NCBI GenBank assembly: GCA_963846885.1
Contig: CAWJXS010000013.1
Span: forward strand, 1-64,000
DNA from: RPQJ01 sp963846885
GTDB taxonomy: Bacteria; Pseudomonadota; Gammaproteobacteria; Steroidobacterales; Steroidobacteraceae
Direction of reading: 5' to 3'
DNA length: 64,000 bases
Each line of letters begins with the position of its first letter. Within the stretch, counting starts at the first letter, position 1. This document shows, piece after piece, positions 16,244-26,195 of this stretch. The notes beneath the pieces were generated by a model, which saw only the letters and a list, made by a program, of their open reading frames with translations, ran no database searches and was not told where the DNA came from. Position numbers and translations under genes: made by a program.

Positions 16244-18705
16244 ATGGCAAAGAATCTCGTCATCGTCGAGTCGCCCGCCAAGGCCAAGACCATCAAGAAG
16301 TACCTGGGCAAGGACTTCGAAGTGATGGCGTCGTATGGCCACGTGCGCGATCTCGTGCCCAAGGAGGGCGCCGTCGATCCCACGCGCAAGTTCGCGATGC
16401 GCTGGGAACTCATCGAAAAGAACAAGAAGCACGTCGATGCGATCACGCGTGCGGTCAAGAAGGCCGACGCGCTGTACCTCTCGACCGACCCTGACCGCGA
16501 AGGAGAAGCGATCTCCTGGCACCTGCAGCAGCTGCTGCAGGAAGCAGGCGCGCTCGAGGGCAAGACCGTCCATCGCAGCGTGTTCTACGAAATCACCAAG
16601 AACGCCGTGCAGGAAGCCGTGAACCAGCCGCGCGAGATCGCGGACGAACTGGTGAAGGCCTACCTGGCCCGCCGCGCGCTCGATTTCCTGGTGGGCTTCA
16701 ACCTCTCGCCGCTGCTGTGGAAAAAAGCCGGGCTGTCCGGCGCGTCCGCCGGCCGCGTGCAGAGCCCTGCCCTGCGCATGATCTGCGAGCGCGAGGAAGA
16801 GATCCTTGCGTTCAAGCCGCGTGAGTACTGGTCGATCGACGCGCAAGCGGCCAAGGATGCCGCGAACTTCACCGCCAAGCTCACGCAGCTGGGCGGCGAA
16901 AAGGTCGAGCAGTTCACCGTCACCGACGCGGGCGGCGCGGCTGCTGCGAAGCAGAAGCTCGAACGCGACGCGAACGGCCAGCTCGTCGTCGCCAACGTCG
17001 AGAAGAAGCAGCGCAAGCGCAACCCGTCGCCTCCTTTCACCACTTCGACGCTGCAGCAGGAGGCCGCGCGCAAGCTGGGCTTCGGCGCGCAACGGACGAT
17101 GCGCATCGCGCAGCGGCTGTATGAAGGCGTGGACTTCGGCGAAGGCCCCGTCGGCCTCATCACGTACATGCGAACCGATTCCGTCAGCCTGGGCGCGGAC
17201 GCGATCAGCGAAATCCGCGGTGTCATTCGCCAGCTGTACGGCGCGGATGCGCTGCCCGGCACGCCCCGCGTGTACAAGACGAAATCGAAGAACGCGCAGG
17301 AGGCACACGAAGGCGTGCGCCCGACCGAAGCCAGCCGCACGCCGGAGCATCTGGCCGGCAAGATCGAGGCCGACGAGCACAAGCTCTACACGCTGATCTG
17401 GCGCCGCGCCGTCGCGAGCCAGATGGAAGCTGCGGTGTTCGATACCGTCGCCGTCGACCTGGCCGCCGGCCCCGGCAACATGTTCCGCGCCAACGGCTCG
17501 ACATTGCTGTCGCCCGGGTTCCTGGCCGTGTATCGCGAGAGCTTCGACGACGTCACGCTCAATGCGGACGACGACGAGAATCGCCTGCTCCCCGCGCTGG
17601 AAAAAGGCGACAAGGTGCGGCTGCTGTCGATCGACACCGAGCAGCATTTCACCGAGCCGCCCCCGCGTTATTCGGAAGCGAGCCTGGTCAAGGCGCTCGA
17701 AGAGCACGGCATCGGCCGGCCGTCGACCTATGCCAGCATCATCCAGACGCTGCTCTACAAGAAGTATTGCGAGCTGGTGAACAAGCGCTTCATCCCGAGC
17801 GACCTCGGCAAGATCGTGAGCCGCTTCCTCACCGGCAATTTCGAGCGCTATGTCGATTACGGCTTCACCGCCGCGATGGAAGACGAGCTCGACAACATCT
17901 CGCGCGGCGAGGAAGACTGGCTGCCGATGCTCGAGCGCTTCTGGGAAGACCTCAAGAAGCAGGTGGACGACGTCAACGAGAACGTCACGCGCTCGGACGT
18001 CGCGATGGAGCGCCCGCTGGGCATCGACCCGGTTTCGGGCCGGCCCGTGAGCGTGCGTTACGGCCGGTTCGGCGCGTTTGCGCAGATCGGCACGCGCGAA
18101 GACGAAGAGAAGCCCAAGTTCGCGAGCCTGAAGCCGGGCCAGCGCATGGACGACCTCACGCTCGAACTCGCGCTCGAGTTGTTCCAGCTGCCGCGCACCC
18201 TGGGCAACTGGGAAGACGGCTATCCGATCAAGGTGGCGGTGGGCCGCTTCGGTCCGTACGTGCAGTTCGGCGCCAAGAAATATGCGTCGCTCAAGAAAGA
18301 AGACGACCCGTACACCGTCACGCTCGAGCGCGCGCTCGAGATCATCCGCGAGAAGCAGACGATCGAGGCGAACCGGATCATCAAGGAATTCGGCGACACC
18401 GGCATCCAGGTGCTGAACGGCCGCTACGGCCCGTACATCACCGACGGCAAGAAGAACGGCAAGATCCCGAAGGATCGCGACCCGAATTCGCTGACGCTCG
18501 AAGAGTGCCAGGCGATTCTCGCCGTGGCGCCGGAGCGCGGCACGAATCGCTGGGGTCGCAAGACGGCCGCGAAGACGACGGGCAAGAAGGCGACCGACCG
18601 AAGCCGGCGCGGCGCCGAAGAAGACGGCCGCGGTAAAGAAGAAGGCGCGCGCCGAAGAAGAAGGCCGCGGCCAAGCGAAAGGCGCCAGCGAAGAAGTCCG
18701 CCTGA
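16244..18705 (+). CDS. topA: DNA topoisomerase I, frameshifted 3' tail
   Basis: Type IA topoisomerase relaxing negative supercoils. ATG at 16244 (MAKNLVIVESPAKAKT) follows GAGGGAC. Visible parts: Toprim domain (TDPDREGEAISWHL), the catalytic Tyr segment (VGLITYMRTDSV), the RPSTYASII motif, and C-terminal domains with LNGRYGPYITDGKKNGKIPK. The end should be a Lys/Ala-rich tail, and such codons do continue to a TGA at 18703-18705, but only after switching frame at about 18597, 18611 and 18648. Without the shifts the frame runs to 19051 through a hairpin and into hemF. I give the reconstructed end; the shifts are probably sequence errors. Confidence 0.9.
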
Positions 18706-18713
18706 TTTCGTTT

Positions 18714-18738
18714 ACCTCTCCCGCCTTGCGGGAGAGGT
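18714..18738 (+). terminator. hairpin after topA
   Basis: ACCTCTCCCGC (18714-18724) pairs with GCGGGAGAGGT (18728-18738) around CTT. The following GGGTGAGGGT makes it resemble a dispersed intergenic repeat common in high-GC gammaproteobacteria. There is no T-run, so a terminator role is only likely. Confidence 0.55.
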
Positions 18739-18797
18739 CGCGCAGAGCGCGGGTGAGGGTTATCTTGCGCGCGTTACAAAAGCACTGAGGCACTCGG

Positions 18798-19739
18798 ATG
18801 AGCGGCACGGCCACACCATCGACCTCCGTCGTGATCGCGTACCTGCGCGGGCTGCACGACCGCATCACCAACGCGCTGCAAGCCGCCGACGGCGGCGCGG
18901 CATTCCGTCGCGATACGTGGCAACGTCCCGAAGGGGGCGGCGGCGAATCACGCGTGCTGCGCGACGGCGCGGTGTTCGAGCAGGCTGGTATCAATTTCTC
19001 GCACGTGATGGGCGGCAAGCTGCCCGCCTCCGCCACCGCACAGCGCCCTGAACTCGCGGGCGCCAGCTTCGAGGCGACGGGCGTCTCGCTCGTGATCCAT
19101 CCCCGCAACCCGTACGTGCCGACCTCGCACGCCAACGTGCGCTTCTTCATGGCCATCAAGGACGGCCAGCCCGCGGCCTGGTGGTTTGGCGGCGGCTTCG
19201 ACCTGACGCCGTATTACCCGTTCGAAGAAGACGTCGTGCACTGGCATCGCGCGTCGAAAGCAGCCTGCGATCCGTTCGGCGCCGACGTTTACCCGAAGTA
19301 CAAGGACTGGTGCGACCGCTATTTCTACCTCAAGCATCGCGACGAGACGCGCGGCGCGGGCGGCCTGTTTTTCGACGACCTGAACGAGTGGGGATTCGAG
19401 AAGTCGTTTGCGTTCATGCAGAGCGTGGGCGATCACTACGTCCCGGCGTACCTGCCAATCGTCGAGAAGCGCAAGGACACGCCGTACGGCGAGCGCGAGC
19501 GCAACTTCCAGTTCTATCGCCGGGGACGTTATGTCGAATTCAACCTCGTCTACGACCGCGGCACGATCTTCGGGCTGCAGACGGGAGGCCGCATCGAATC
19601 GATACTGATGTCGCTGCCTCCGCTGGTGCGCTGGGAGTACGACTACAAGCCGGAGCCGGGTACGCCGGAAGACAGGCTGTATAGGGATTTCCTGCGGCCG
19701 CGGGACTGGCTGGGCGAGTTGTCGCCGACCGGCGGCTGA
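18798..19739 (+). CDS. hemF: oxygen-dependent coproporphyrinogen-III oxidase
   Basis: Catalyses the aerobic oxidative decarboxylation of coproporphyrinogen III to protoporphyrinogen IX in heme synthesis; cytoplasmic, 313 residues as usual. Characteristic stretches: the GGGGESRVL loop, FEQAGINFSHVMG, VSLVIHPRNPYVPTSHANVR, WWFGGGFDLTPYYPFEEDV and KHRDETRGAGGLFFDDL. It follows topA by about 90 bases. With hemB near 28 kb it gives the window two separate heme genes. Confidence 0.96.
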   Translation: MSGTATPSTSVVIAYLRGLHDRITNALQAADGGAAFRRDTWQRPEGGGGESRVLRDGAVFEQAGINFSHVMGGKLPASATAQRPELAGASFEATGVSLVIHPRNPYVPTSHANVRFFMAIKDGQPAAWWFGGGFDLTPYYPFEEDVVHWHRASKAACDPFGADVYPKYKDWCDRYFYLKHRDETRGAGGLFFDDLNEWGFEKSFAFMQSVGDHYVPAYLPIVEKRKDTPYGERERNFQFYRRGRYVEFNLVYDRGTIFGLQTGGRIESILMSLPPLVRWEYDYKPEPGTPEDRLYRDFLRPRDWLGELSPTGG

Positions 19740-19817
19740 GGGTTCCCAGCTCCTTTGCGAACGGATGAATCCGGTGGGCCATACCGGACGACATCGCTTT
19801 CGTTGCGTAAGTGCAAC

Positions 19818-19846
19818 TTGAAAGTTGAATTGGAAAGCCGTTAGTT
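19818..19846 (+). promoter_or_regulatory. possible sigma-70 promoter for the riboswitch-1 transcript
   Basis: TTGAAA (19818-19823) and TTAGTT (19841-19846) are spaced by 17 bases just upstream of the riboswitch. The -10 box is poor, so this is only a candidate. Confidence 0.3.
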
Positions 19847-19854
19847 TCGGTCCA

Positions 19855-19944
19855 CGGCATCGTTCGAAGGGCACACCCGCTGTGAAGCGGGGCCGCAAAG
19901 CCACGGCTCTTGGTCAACTTACGTCCAAGAGGGCTGGGCCGCCG
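19855..19944 (+). ncRNA. GEMM-I (cyclic di-GMP class I) riboswitch 1
   Basis: The segment carries the GEMM-I landmarks in order: AAGGGCACACC, a P1b stem CCCGCT/AGCGGG closed by a GTGA (GNRA) tetraloop at 19882-19885, the invariant GCAAAGCC (19895-19902), a second stem CTCTTGG/CCAAGAG (19907-19913 with 19925-19931), then GGGCTGGGCCGCCG. The outer CGGC/GCCG ends can pair. It sits about 50 bases upstream of the first subtilase. A GCACG/CGTGC pairing directly before the AGGAG ribosome site suggests translational control; no T-run terminator is visible here. Confidence 0.85.
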
Positions 19945-19992
19945 GCGAAGCACGAAAAAAGAACCATCGATTCTGTACGTGCAGGAGAAGTC

Positions 19993-22638
19993 ATGCGTAT
20001 CCATTCCCTAGGCGTGCTGTTGGGCACGGCTGTCGCGACGGCATTGAGCGTCGGCAGCGTTTCAGTAGCGCAGGCCAGCGTTGCCGACTCCGTGTCGGTT
20101 GCTCAAAGCGAAACACCCACCCGCTGGTTCGTCCAGCTCGAAGGCAAACCACGTTCGGCCGGCGGCTCCGCGAGCCAGCTCGCGAGTGAAAAGCAGGCTT
20201 TCCGTGCCGCCGCCAAAGCGACGGGCATCCAGTTCAAGGAGCGCTTCGCTTACGACACGCTCTGGAACGGCTTCTCGGTGCAGGTCACCAGCGCGCGCGA
20301 TGCGTCCTTGCTGCGCAGCGTTCCGGGCGTGAAGGCCGTCTATCCGGTCGTTGCGATCGATGCGCCGCCGCAGGCGGATACGGATGGCGTGTCATCACTC
20401 GACATGGCCACCGCGATTGCGCAGACAGGCGTGAACAACGCCCGCTCGCAGCTCGGGCTCACGGGCAAGGGCGTCAAGGTCGGCGTCATCGACTCGGGCA
20501 TCGACTATGACCACCCGGATCTCGGCGGCGGCTTTGGACCGGGCTACAAGGTTGCCTACGGCTATGACTTCGTCGGCGACGCGTATGACGCGGGCAGCAC
20601 GACCGGCAACGACATCCCCGTCCCGGACGGCGATCCGGACGATTGCGGCGGCCACGGCACGCACGTTTCCGGCATCGTCGGCGCGAAGGCCGCGTCGGCG
20701 ACTGGCGTGACAGGCGTAGCACCGGACGTCACCCTGGGCGCGTATCGCGTGTTCGGCTGCAGCGGCAGCTCGAGCTCGGACGTGATCATCTCCGCCCTCG
20801 AGCGCGCCTATGCCGACGGCATGCAGGTCATCAACCAGAGCCTCGGCGCCGCCTTCCAGTGGCCCCAGTACCCGACCTCCCAGGTCGGTGACGAGCTCGT
20901 CCGCAACGGCGTAGTGGTCGTCGCTTCGGCAGGTAACAGCGGTGCTACGGGATCGTGGTCGCTCGGCGCGCCAGGCGTCGGCACCGACATCATCGGCGTC
21001 GCCTCGTACGACAACACGGTCATCACGCAGGAAGCATTCTCGATCTCGCCTGACGGTCGCAAGATCGGCTTCGGCGTGGCAACGGCTGCACCGCTGCCGC
21101 CGACCAGCGGCACGTTCTCGCTGGCGCGCACGGGCACGCAGACCTCCACTGCGGACGCTTGTGCAGCGCTGCCGGCCGGCAGCCTCACGGGCAAGGTTGC
21201 GCTGGTCCGTCGCGGCACCTGCGGCTTCTACAACAAGGCCTTCAATGCGCAAGCGGCCGGTGCGATCGGCGTGGTTCTCTACAACAACCAGCCCGGCATC
21301 GTTAACCCCACCGTCGCTGGCTCGCCTGCCGTCACGATTCCCGTCGTGATGACATCGCAGGTGGACGGCAACGAGATCGACACGCGCCTTGCGGCCGGGC
21401 CGGTCAGCCTCACCTGGGGCGCGGGCTCTGCAACGGTTGCCAGCGCCACCGGCAACCTGATCTCCAGCTTCAGCTCCTACGGCCTGTCTCCGGACCTGGC
21501 CCTCAAGCCGGACCTGGGCGCCCCCGGCGGCAACATCTGGTCGACGTATCCGCTCGAGTTGCGTGGTTACGCGTCGCTGAGCGGCACCTCGATGTCCTCA
21601 CCTCACGTGGCAGGTGCGGTCGCGCTGCTGCTCGAAGCCAAGCCGGGCACGAAGGCCGCGGACGTCCGGGCGATGCTGCAGAACACGGCGGACCCCAAGG
21701 CATGGTCGTTGAACCCCGGCCTCGGCTTCCCCGACAACGTCCACCGGCAGGGCGCCGGCATGCTCGACATCGATGACGCGATCACCAGCTCGATCGGCGT
21801 CACGCCGGGCAAGCTGTCGCTGGGCGAGAGCGAAGCCGGTCCGCAGACCCGCACGCTGACGATCCGTAACACCGGTAGTGCGCCGGTGGCGCTCAGCCTG
21901 TCGGCGGTGGATGCGATCACGACCAACCGGGCGATCGCCAACACCGGCACCGCCGCGTCGCCGGGCCCTGTCTCGTTGGTCTTCAACTCGGGTACTTCCG
22001 CAGTGAGCTTCTCGCAGAACTCGGTGACCATTCCCGCAGGCGGCGCAGCCAGCGTGCAGGTCACGATCGCGCCGGATGCGGCGCTCGCCGATGGCACGGT
22101 CTATGGCGGTTACGTCGTGATGACGCCTGCGTCCGGCGGCTCGCCTTATCGCGTGCCGTTCGCTGGTTACAAGGGCGACTACCAGGCGATTCAGCCACTC
22201 AGTGGCGACAATGGCTTCGCGTTCCCGTGGCTCGCGAAACTCGCCAACGGCAGCTTCTTCAACCAGCCGAACGGGGCGACGTATTCCCTCGTCGGCGACG
22301 ACGTGCCGTTCTTCCTGGTGCACTTCAACCATCACGTGCAGCGAGTCGAATTCGAAATCGTCAACGCCGCGACGGGCAAGCGTGTCCACCCGGTGTTCTC
22401 GAACTTCGACGAAAGCGATTACGTCGGCCGTAACAGCACGCGGCAGCAGTTCTTCAGCTTCGCGTGGGACGGCACCCGCATGCACGACAACGGCAAGGGC
22501 ACGCCGGACCACCGCAAGGTGGTGCCGAACGGCTCGTACAAGGTCAACGTGCGCGCACTGAAGGCGCTCGGCAATCCGGCCAATCCTGCGCACTGGCAGG
22601 TCTGGACGTCGCCGGTCGTGACGATCGCGCGCCCTTGA
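19993..22638 (+). CDS. secreted S8 subtilisin-like serine protease with PA domain
   Basis: Extracellular protease of 881 residues. ATG 19993 follows AGGAG and opens a signal peptide (MRIHSLGVLLGTAVATALSV...AQA). Then come an I9-type inhibitory propeptide (TRWFVQLEGKPRSAGG to PVVAID) and the peptidase S8 domain with catalytic D167 (VGVIDSGIDYDHPDL), H221 (GHGTHVSG) and S533 (GTSMSSPHVAG). A protease-associated (PA) insert lies at about residues 355-470 (VALVRRGTCGFYNKAFNAQAAG). The C-terminal third is beta-rich, Fn3-like. The architecture resembles Vpr/plant subtilases. It lies behind GEMM-I riboswitch 1 and ends in a strong terminator; a damaged paralogue follows. Confidence 0.93.
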   Translation: MRIHSLGVLLGTAVATALSVGSVSVAQASVADSVSVAQSETPTRWFVQLEGKPRSAGGSASQLASEKQAFRAAAKATGIQFKERFAYDTLWNGFSVQVTSARDASLLRSVPGVKAVYPVVAIDAPPQADTDGVSSLDMATAIAQTGVNNARSQLGLTGKGVKVGVIDSGIDYDHPDLGGGFGPGYKVAYGYDFVGDAYDAGSTTGNDIPVPDGDPDDCGGHGTHVSGIVGAKAASATGVTGVAPDVTLGAYRVFGCSGSSSSDVIISALERAYADGMQVINQSLGAAFQWPQYPTSQVGDELVRNGVVVVASAGNSGATGSWSLGAPGVGTDIIGVASYDNTVITQEAFSISPDGRKIGFGVATAAPLPPTSGTFSLARTGTQTSTADACAALPAGSLTGKVALVRRGTCGFYNKAFNAQAAGAIGVVLYNNQPGIVNPTVAGSPAVTIPVVMTSQVDGNEIDTRLAAGPVSLTWGAGSATVASATGNLISSFSSYGLSPDLALKPDLGAPGGNIWSTYPLELRGYASLSGTSMSSPHVAGAVALLLEAKPGTKAADVRAMLQNTADPKAWSLNPGLGFPDNVHRQGAGMLDIDDAITSSIGVTPGKLSLGESEAGPQTRTLTIRNTGSAPVALSLSAVDAITTNRAIANTGTAASPGPVSLVFNSGTSAVSFSQNSVTIPAGGAASVQVTIAPDAALADGTVYGGYVVMTPASGGSPYRVPFAGYKGDYQAIQPLSGDNGFAFPWLAKLANGSFFNQPNGATYSLVGDDVPFFLVHFNHHVQRVEFEIVNAATGKRVHPVFSNFDESDYVGRNSTRQQFFSFAWDGTRMHDNGKGTPDHRKVVPNGSYKVNVRALKALGNPANPAHWQVWTSPVVTIARP

Positions 22639-22666
22639 TCTCGTTCTAAGCCGGAACCCCGGCACC

Positions 22667-22698
22667 AGGGCCCCGTCCGCAAGGACGGGGCCCTTTTT
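22667..22698 (+). terminator. intrinsic terminator after subtilase 1
   Basis: AGGGCCCCGTCC (22667-22678), loop GCAA, GGACGGGGCCCT (22683-22694), then TTTTT. A perfect 12-bp stem with T-run. Confidence 0.93.
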
Positions 22699-22739
22699 AT
22701 TGCCCGACTCGCTCGTAAATCCCTGATTCGGCGGCTTAT

Positions 22740-22767
22740 GTCACATGCGGCAGTTAAATACTGTGAC
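22740..22767 (+). promoter_or_regulatory. dyad upstream of riboswitch 2
   Basis: GTCACA (22740-22745) faces TGTGAC (22762-22767), with a nested CAGT-TAAAT-ACTG (22751-22763). The inner TAAATA could overlap a -10 box of the subtilase 2 transcript. Possible operator; the binding protein is unknown. Confidence 0.35.
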
Positions 22768-22807
22768 GCATTTGCTTTCACAACGGACGGGGCGTACGTT
22801 TCGGGCA

Positions 22808-22896
22808 CGGCAAGCGTGAAGGGCACACCCGCTGTGAGGCGGGGCCGCAAAGCCACAGCTCTTGATTCAGAACAGAACAAGAGGGCTGGGTTGCCG
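22808..22896 (+). ncRNA. GEMM-I (cyclic di-GMP class I) riboswitch 2
   Basis: Paralogue of riboswitch 1. The outer stem CGGCAA (22808-22813)/TTGCCG (22891-22896) encloses AAGGGCACACC, a stem CCCGCT/GGCGGG with GTGA tetraloop (22834-22837), invariant GCAAAGCC (22847-22854), a second stem CTCTTG (22859-22864)/CAAGAG (22878-22883) and GGGCTGGGTTGCCG. This agrees closely with the GEMM-I consensus including AGCC-ACGG and GGGTTGCCG. It leads into an intrinsic terminator and then the second subtilase gene. Confidence 0.88.
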
Positions 22897-22906
22897 GAAT
22901 CAATGA

Positions 22907-22947
22907 CCGCAATCGATGCTGCATGGGCAGCGTGCGGGGCGTTTTTT
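22907..22947 (+). terminator. terminator-type expression platform of riboswitch 2
   Basis: The stem CCGCA (22907-22911)/TGCGG (22933-22937) encloses an inner GCTGC (22918-22922)/GCAGC (22927-22931), followed by GGCG and six T residues (22942-22947). It starts 11 bases after the riboswitch P1 stem and about 70 bases before the ATG, so ligand binding could decide between read-through and termination. Confidence 0.65.
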
Positions 22948-23015
22948 CTGTCGGGGGCCATCACCCTCTCCGACTGCCCCAAAACTGAAGTCATCAAAAA
23001 GCAGGTGGAGGGTTC

Positions 23016-26000
23016 ATGTCCAAGAAGCAACTTCTGACAATGTTGTCGACGGCCGCGATCAGCGCCGTTGCCGCATTGTCGGTTCCGACGAGCGCGCTCG
23101 TCGCGGCGCCCAGGGCCGAGTCGAACTCGGCGTCGACGCAAAAAGCTCACTAACAACCTCTACATCGTCCGGCTCGCGGAACTGCCCGTCAGCGCGTACG
23201 ACGGCAGCATCAAGGGCCTGCAGGCCACTCGGCCGCGCAAGGGCCAGAAGATCGACCCGAACAGCCCCGCGGTCGATCAGCTACAAGGTCGTTCCTCGAA
23301 GTCGCGTCACGACGCGGTGCTTGCGGCCGTCGGCGGTGCGCGCAAGGCCTACAGCTACGGCTACGTATTCAACGGCTTCGCTGCGGAGCTCACCGCGGCC
23401 CAGGCGACAAGCTCGCGCAGATGCCGGGCGTGCTCGGCGTGGTCAAGGACGAGCTGCGCGAAGTCGACACGGCGACCACGCCCGACTTCCTCGGCATCAG
23501 CAAGCCGGGCGGCGTCTGGTCCATGGGCTACAAGGGCGAGAACGTCATCATCGGCGTCGATCGACGGCGGCATCATGGCCGGAACACCCCAGCTTCAGCG
23601 ACCGCACCGACGTCAACGGCAACGGCACGCAAGGACGGCAAGCTCGGCTACCAGCAGATCCCGGGCTGGAACGGCCGCTGCGTTCCTGGCGAAGCGTTCA
23701 ACGGCAGCGACTGCAACCAGAAGCTCATCGGCGCGCAGCTTCTTCAACGAAGGGTACGGCGGCGACGCCGGCGTGAAGGCCGTGCTGCCCTACGAGTTCA
23801 TCTCGCCGCGCGACTACGACGGTCACGGTACGCACACGGCATCGACCGCGGGCGGCAACCAGAACGTCACGACGACTGGCCAGGCCGCGTTCTCGGCACG
23901 ATCAGCGGCATCGCGCCGCGCGCGCGCATCGCGGCCTACAAGGTCTGCTGGGGCGTCGGCGGCACCGCCAATGCCGGTTGCTTCACGACGGACAGCGTCG
24001 CGGCGATCGACCAGGCCGTCAGCGACGGCGTGGACGTGATCAACTTCTCGATCAGCGGCTCGCGCACCAATTTCCGCGACCCGGTCGAGATCGCGTGGCT
24101 GTTCGCGGCGCGACGCGGGCGTCTTCGTCGCGACCTCGGCGGGCAACAGCGGCCCGACCGATCAGCACTGTCGCGCATCCCAGCCCGTGGGTGACGACCG
24201 TCGCGGCCGGCACGCACGACCGCGACTACGACGCGGTTCGGTGACGCTCGGCAATGGCGCGACCTACACCGGCGCGTCCGCCGACGCGACGGCCATCGGC
24301 CCCGCGCCGTTGATCGACTCGGACGCCGCCGGCCTGCCCGGTGCCGATCCGACGGCAGGTGCCCTGTGCTTCGCGGCGTCGACAACGGCGGCGTGGCGGT
24401 CCTCGATCCGGCGAAGGTCGCCGGCAAGATCGTGGTCTGCGACCGCGGCGTCACCGCGCGCGTCAACAAGAGCCTGGCCGTGCAGAGGCGGGCGGCGTCG
24501 GCATGGTGCTGGTCAACACCAGCGCCAGTTCGCTCAACGCGCGACTTCCACTGCGTACCGACGGTGCACCTGTCGGACACCTGGCCGCGCCGGCCGTCAA
24601 GGCCTATGCTGCGATGCCCGGCGCGACGGCGAGCATCGCGCAGGCGTCGTACTTCCACCGATCGCCGGCGCCGCTCACGGCCAGCTTCTCCTCGCGCGGC
24701 CCGCTGCAGCGCCGGCAACGGCGACCTGCTCAAGCCCGACATCATCGCGCCGGGCCAGGACATCCTGGCGGGCGTCGCGCCGTATACAGTTCGGCGGCGC
24801 TTACTTCGGCCTGCTGAGCGGCACCTCGATGTCGAGCCCGCACATCGCCGGCATCGGCGCGCTGCTCAAGAGCGCGCAGCCCGACGTGGTCGCCGGCGAT
24901 GATCAAGTCGGCGATCATGACCACCGGCAGGCGACGTCCTCGACGGCCCGAACACCAACCCGCTGGTGATCTTCCGCCAGGGTGCCGGCCACGTCCGCCC
25001 GAACGGCGGCGCTGAACCCGGGCCTCGTGTTCAACTCCGGCTACGGCGACTGGCTGGGCTTCCTCTGCGGCACCCAGCTGCCGACGTCGTTCTGCACCTC
25101 GGCCGGCGTTCCGGTGCTCGATCCGAGCGACCTGAACCTCGCGTCGATCGCCATCGGCGACCTGCCGGGCTCGCAGACGGTCACGCGCACGCGTGACCAA
25201 CGTGGGCGGCGAAGGCGACGTACACGTCTCGCTGGCTGGCCTCGCTGGCATCACCGTCGCCGTGTCGCCCGCGTCGTTCACGCTGAACCCGGGCCAGTCG
25301 CAGGACACTGACGATCACGTTCACGCAACGTCGGCGCAGCGCTGAATGCCTACACGGGCGGCCAGATCACCTGGACCGGCGGCAATGGCGAGCGCGTGCG
25401 CATCCCGGTCGGTCGTGCGTCCGGTGGCGTTGGCGGCCCCGACGCAGGTGACGAGCCTGCGGTGTCCTACAACGTGACGTTCGGCTACACGGGTCCGTTC
25501 TCGGCGACGCCGCGCGGGCTGGTGGCCGCTGACTAAGCGGGCACCGTCGCGCATGATCCGGACCAGACGTTCGCCCACCAGCGCCGATCGCACCGAGCTG
25601 TCATGTCAGTCATTCCGGCCGGCTCGACGTACGCGCGCTTCGCGCTGTTCGACGCCGGACGTGAGCGGCGGGCGCGGACATCGACCTCGTGCGTGTACCT
25701 AGCGGCGCAGCATGGTCGGCTCGCAGCGGCAGCGGGCACGTCGGCCGAGGAGGTCAACCTGCTCGAATCCGGCGGCCGGCGCATACACGCGTGCGTGTCT
25801 GTGCAGGGCTGGGGCGTCGGCGGGCCGTCGCCGTTCAAGCTCCACAGCTGGCTCGTCTCGGTACGACCGCTGCCGGCAACATGACGGTCTCGGCTCCGGC
25901 GAACGCGCGTCACGGCGCAGAGCGGCACCGTCAACGTGATCGTTCAGCGGCCTGACGCCGGGCACGCGGTACCTGGGATCGGTCGCCTACGGCGGCACTG

Positions 26001-26043
26001 CCGGCCTGCCCAGCCCGACGATCGTGCAGCGTCGAATCCGTAA
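23016..26043 (+). pseudogene. second S8 subtilase, broken by many single-base indels
   Basis: ATG 23016 after GGAGGG opens a signal peptide (MSKKQLLTMLSTAAISAVAA), but the frame stops after 46 codons at a CAAAAAG run; removing one A restores LTNNLYIVRL. The rest reads as one subtilase only by switching frame every 50-200 bases. The catalytic Asp segment (GV-IDGGIM, near 23563), His (DYDGHGTHTASTAGG, near 23824) and Ser (LSGTSMSSPHIAG, near 24826) are intact, as are propeptide, PA and C-terminal regions up to TAA at 26041. Reconstructed length is about 1,000 residues, plant-subtilase-like. Because only indels and no nonsense substitutions are seen, sequence error is more likely than decay. Confidence 0.8.
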
Positions 26044-26083
26044 GTCGATGCGCAGTAAGCTTTCCGGCCTGGCCGGATAAGCG

Positions 26084-26116
26084 AACGCCCCGGGGAGCAA
26101 TCCCCGGGGCGTTTTT
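26084..26116 (+). terminator. intrinsic terminator after subtilase 2
   Basis: AACGCCCCGGGG (26084-26095), loop AGCAAT, CCCCGGGGCGTT (26102-26113), then T-run to 26116. It closes the subtilase 2 transcript and also faces the convergent lipoprotein gene. Confidence 0.93.
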
Positions 26117-26195
26117 CATTGGCAGAACGGATCGGTGGATCGGCAGGATCGCAGCGCAGCGCCCGGAGGCGAGCGACTCGCCGCGTCGTGCGCGG

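Noticed and set aside
16187..19159. Near-1000-codon open frame antisense to topA and hemF
   Set aside because: High-GC coding DNA often leaves the opposite strand open. The translation is Arg/Ala/Val-rich without any domain, while topA and hemF on the plus strand are unambiguous.
19861..19970. Conserved peptide KGTPAVKRGRKATAL shared by frames at 19.87 and 22.82 kb
   Set aside because: It looked like a short conserved protein upstream of both subtilases, but the shared bases are the GEMM-I riboswitch core (GGGCA, GCAAAGCC). The conservation is of RNA, not of a protein.
19855..22896. cGAMP-selective (GEMM-Ib) rather than c-di-GMP riboswitch
   Set aside because: Both copies keep AGGGCA at the ligand-recognition strand, which fits the c-di-GMP form. 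I cannot number the decisive base with certainty, so this is set aside, not excluded.
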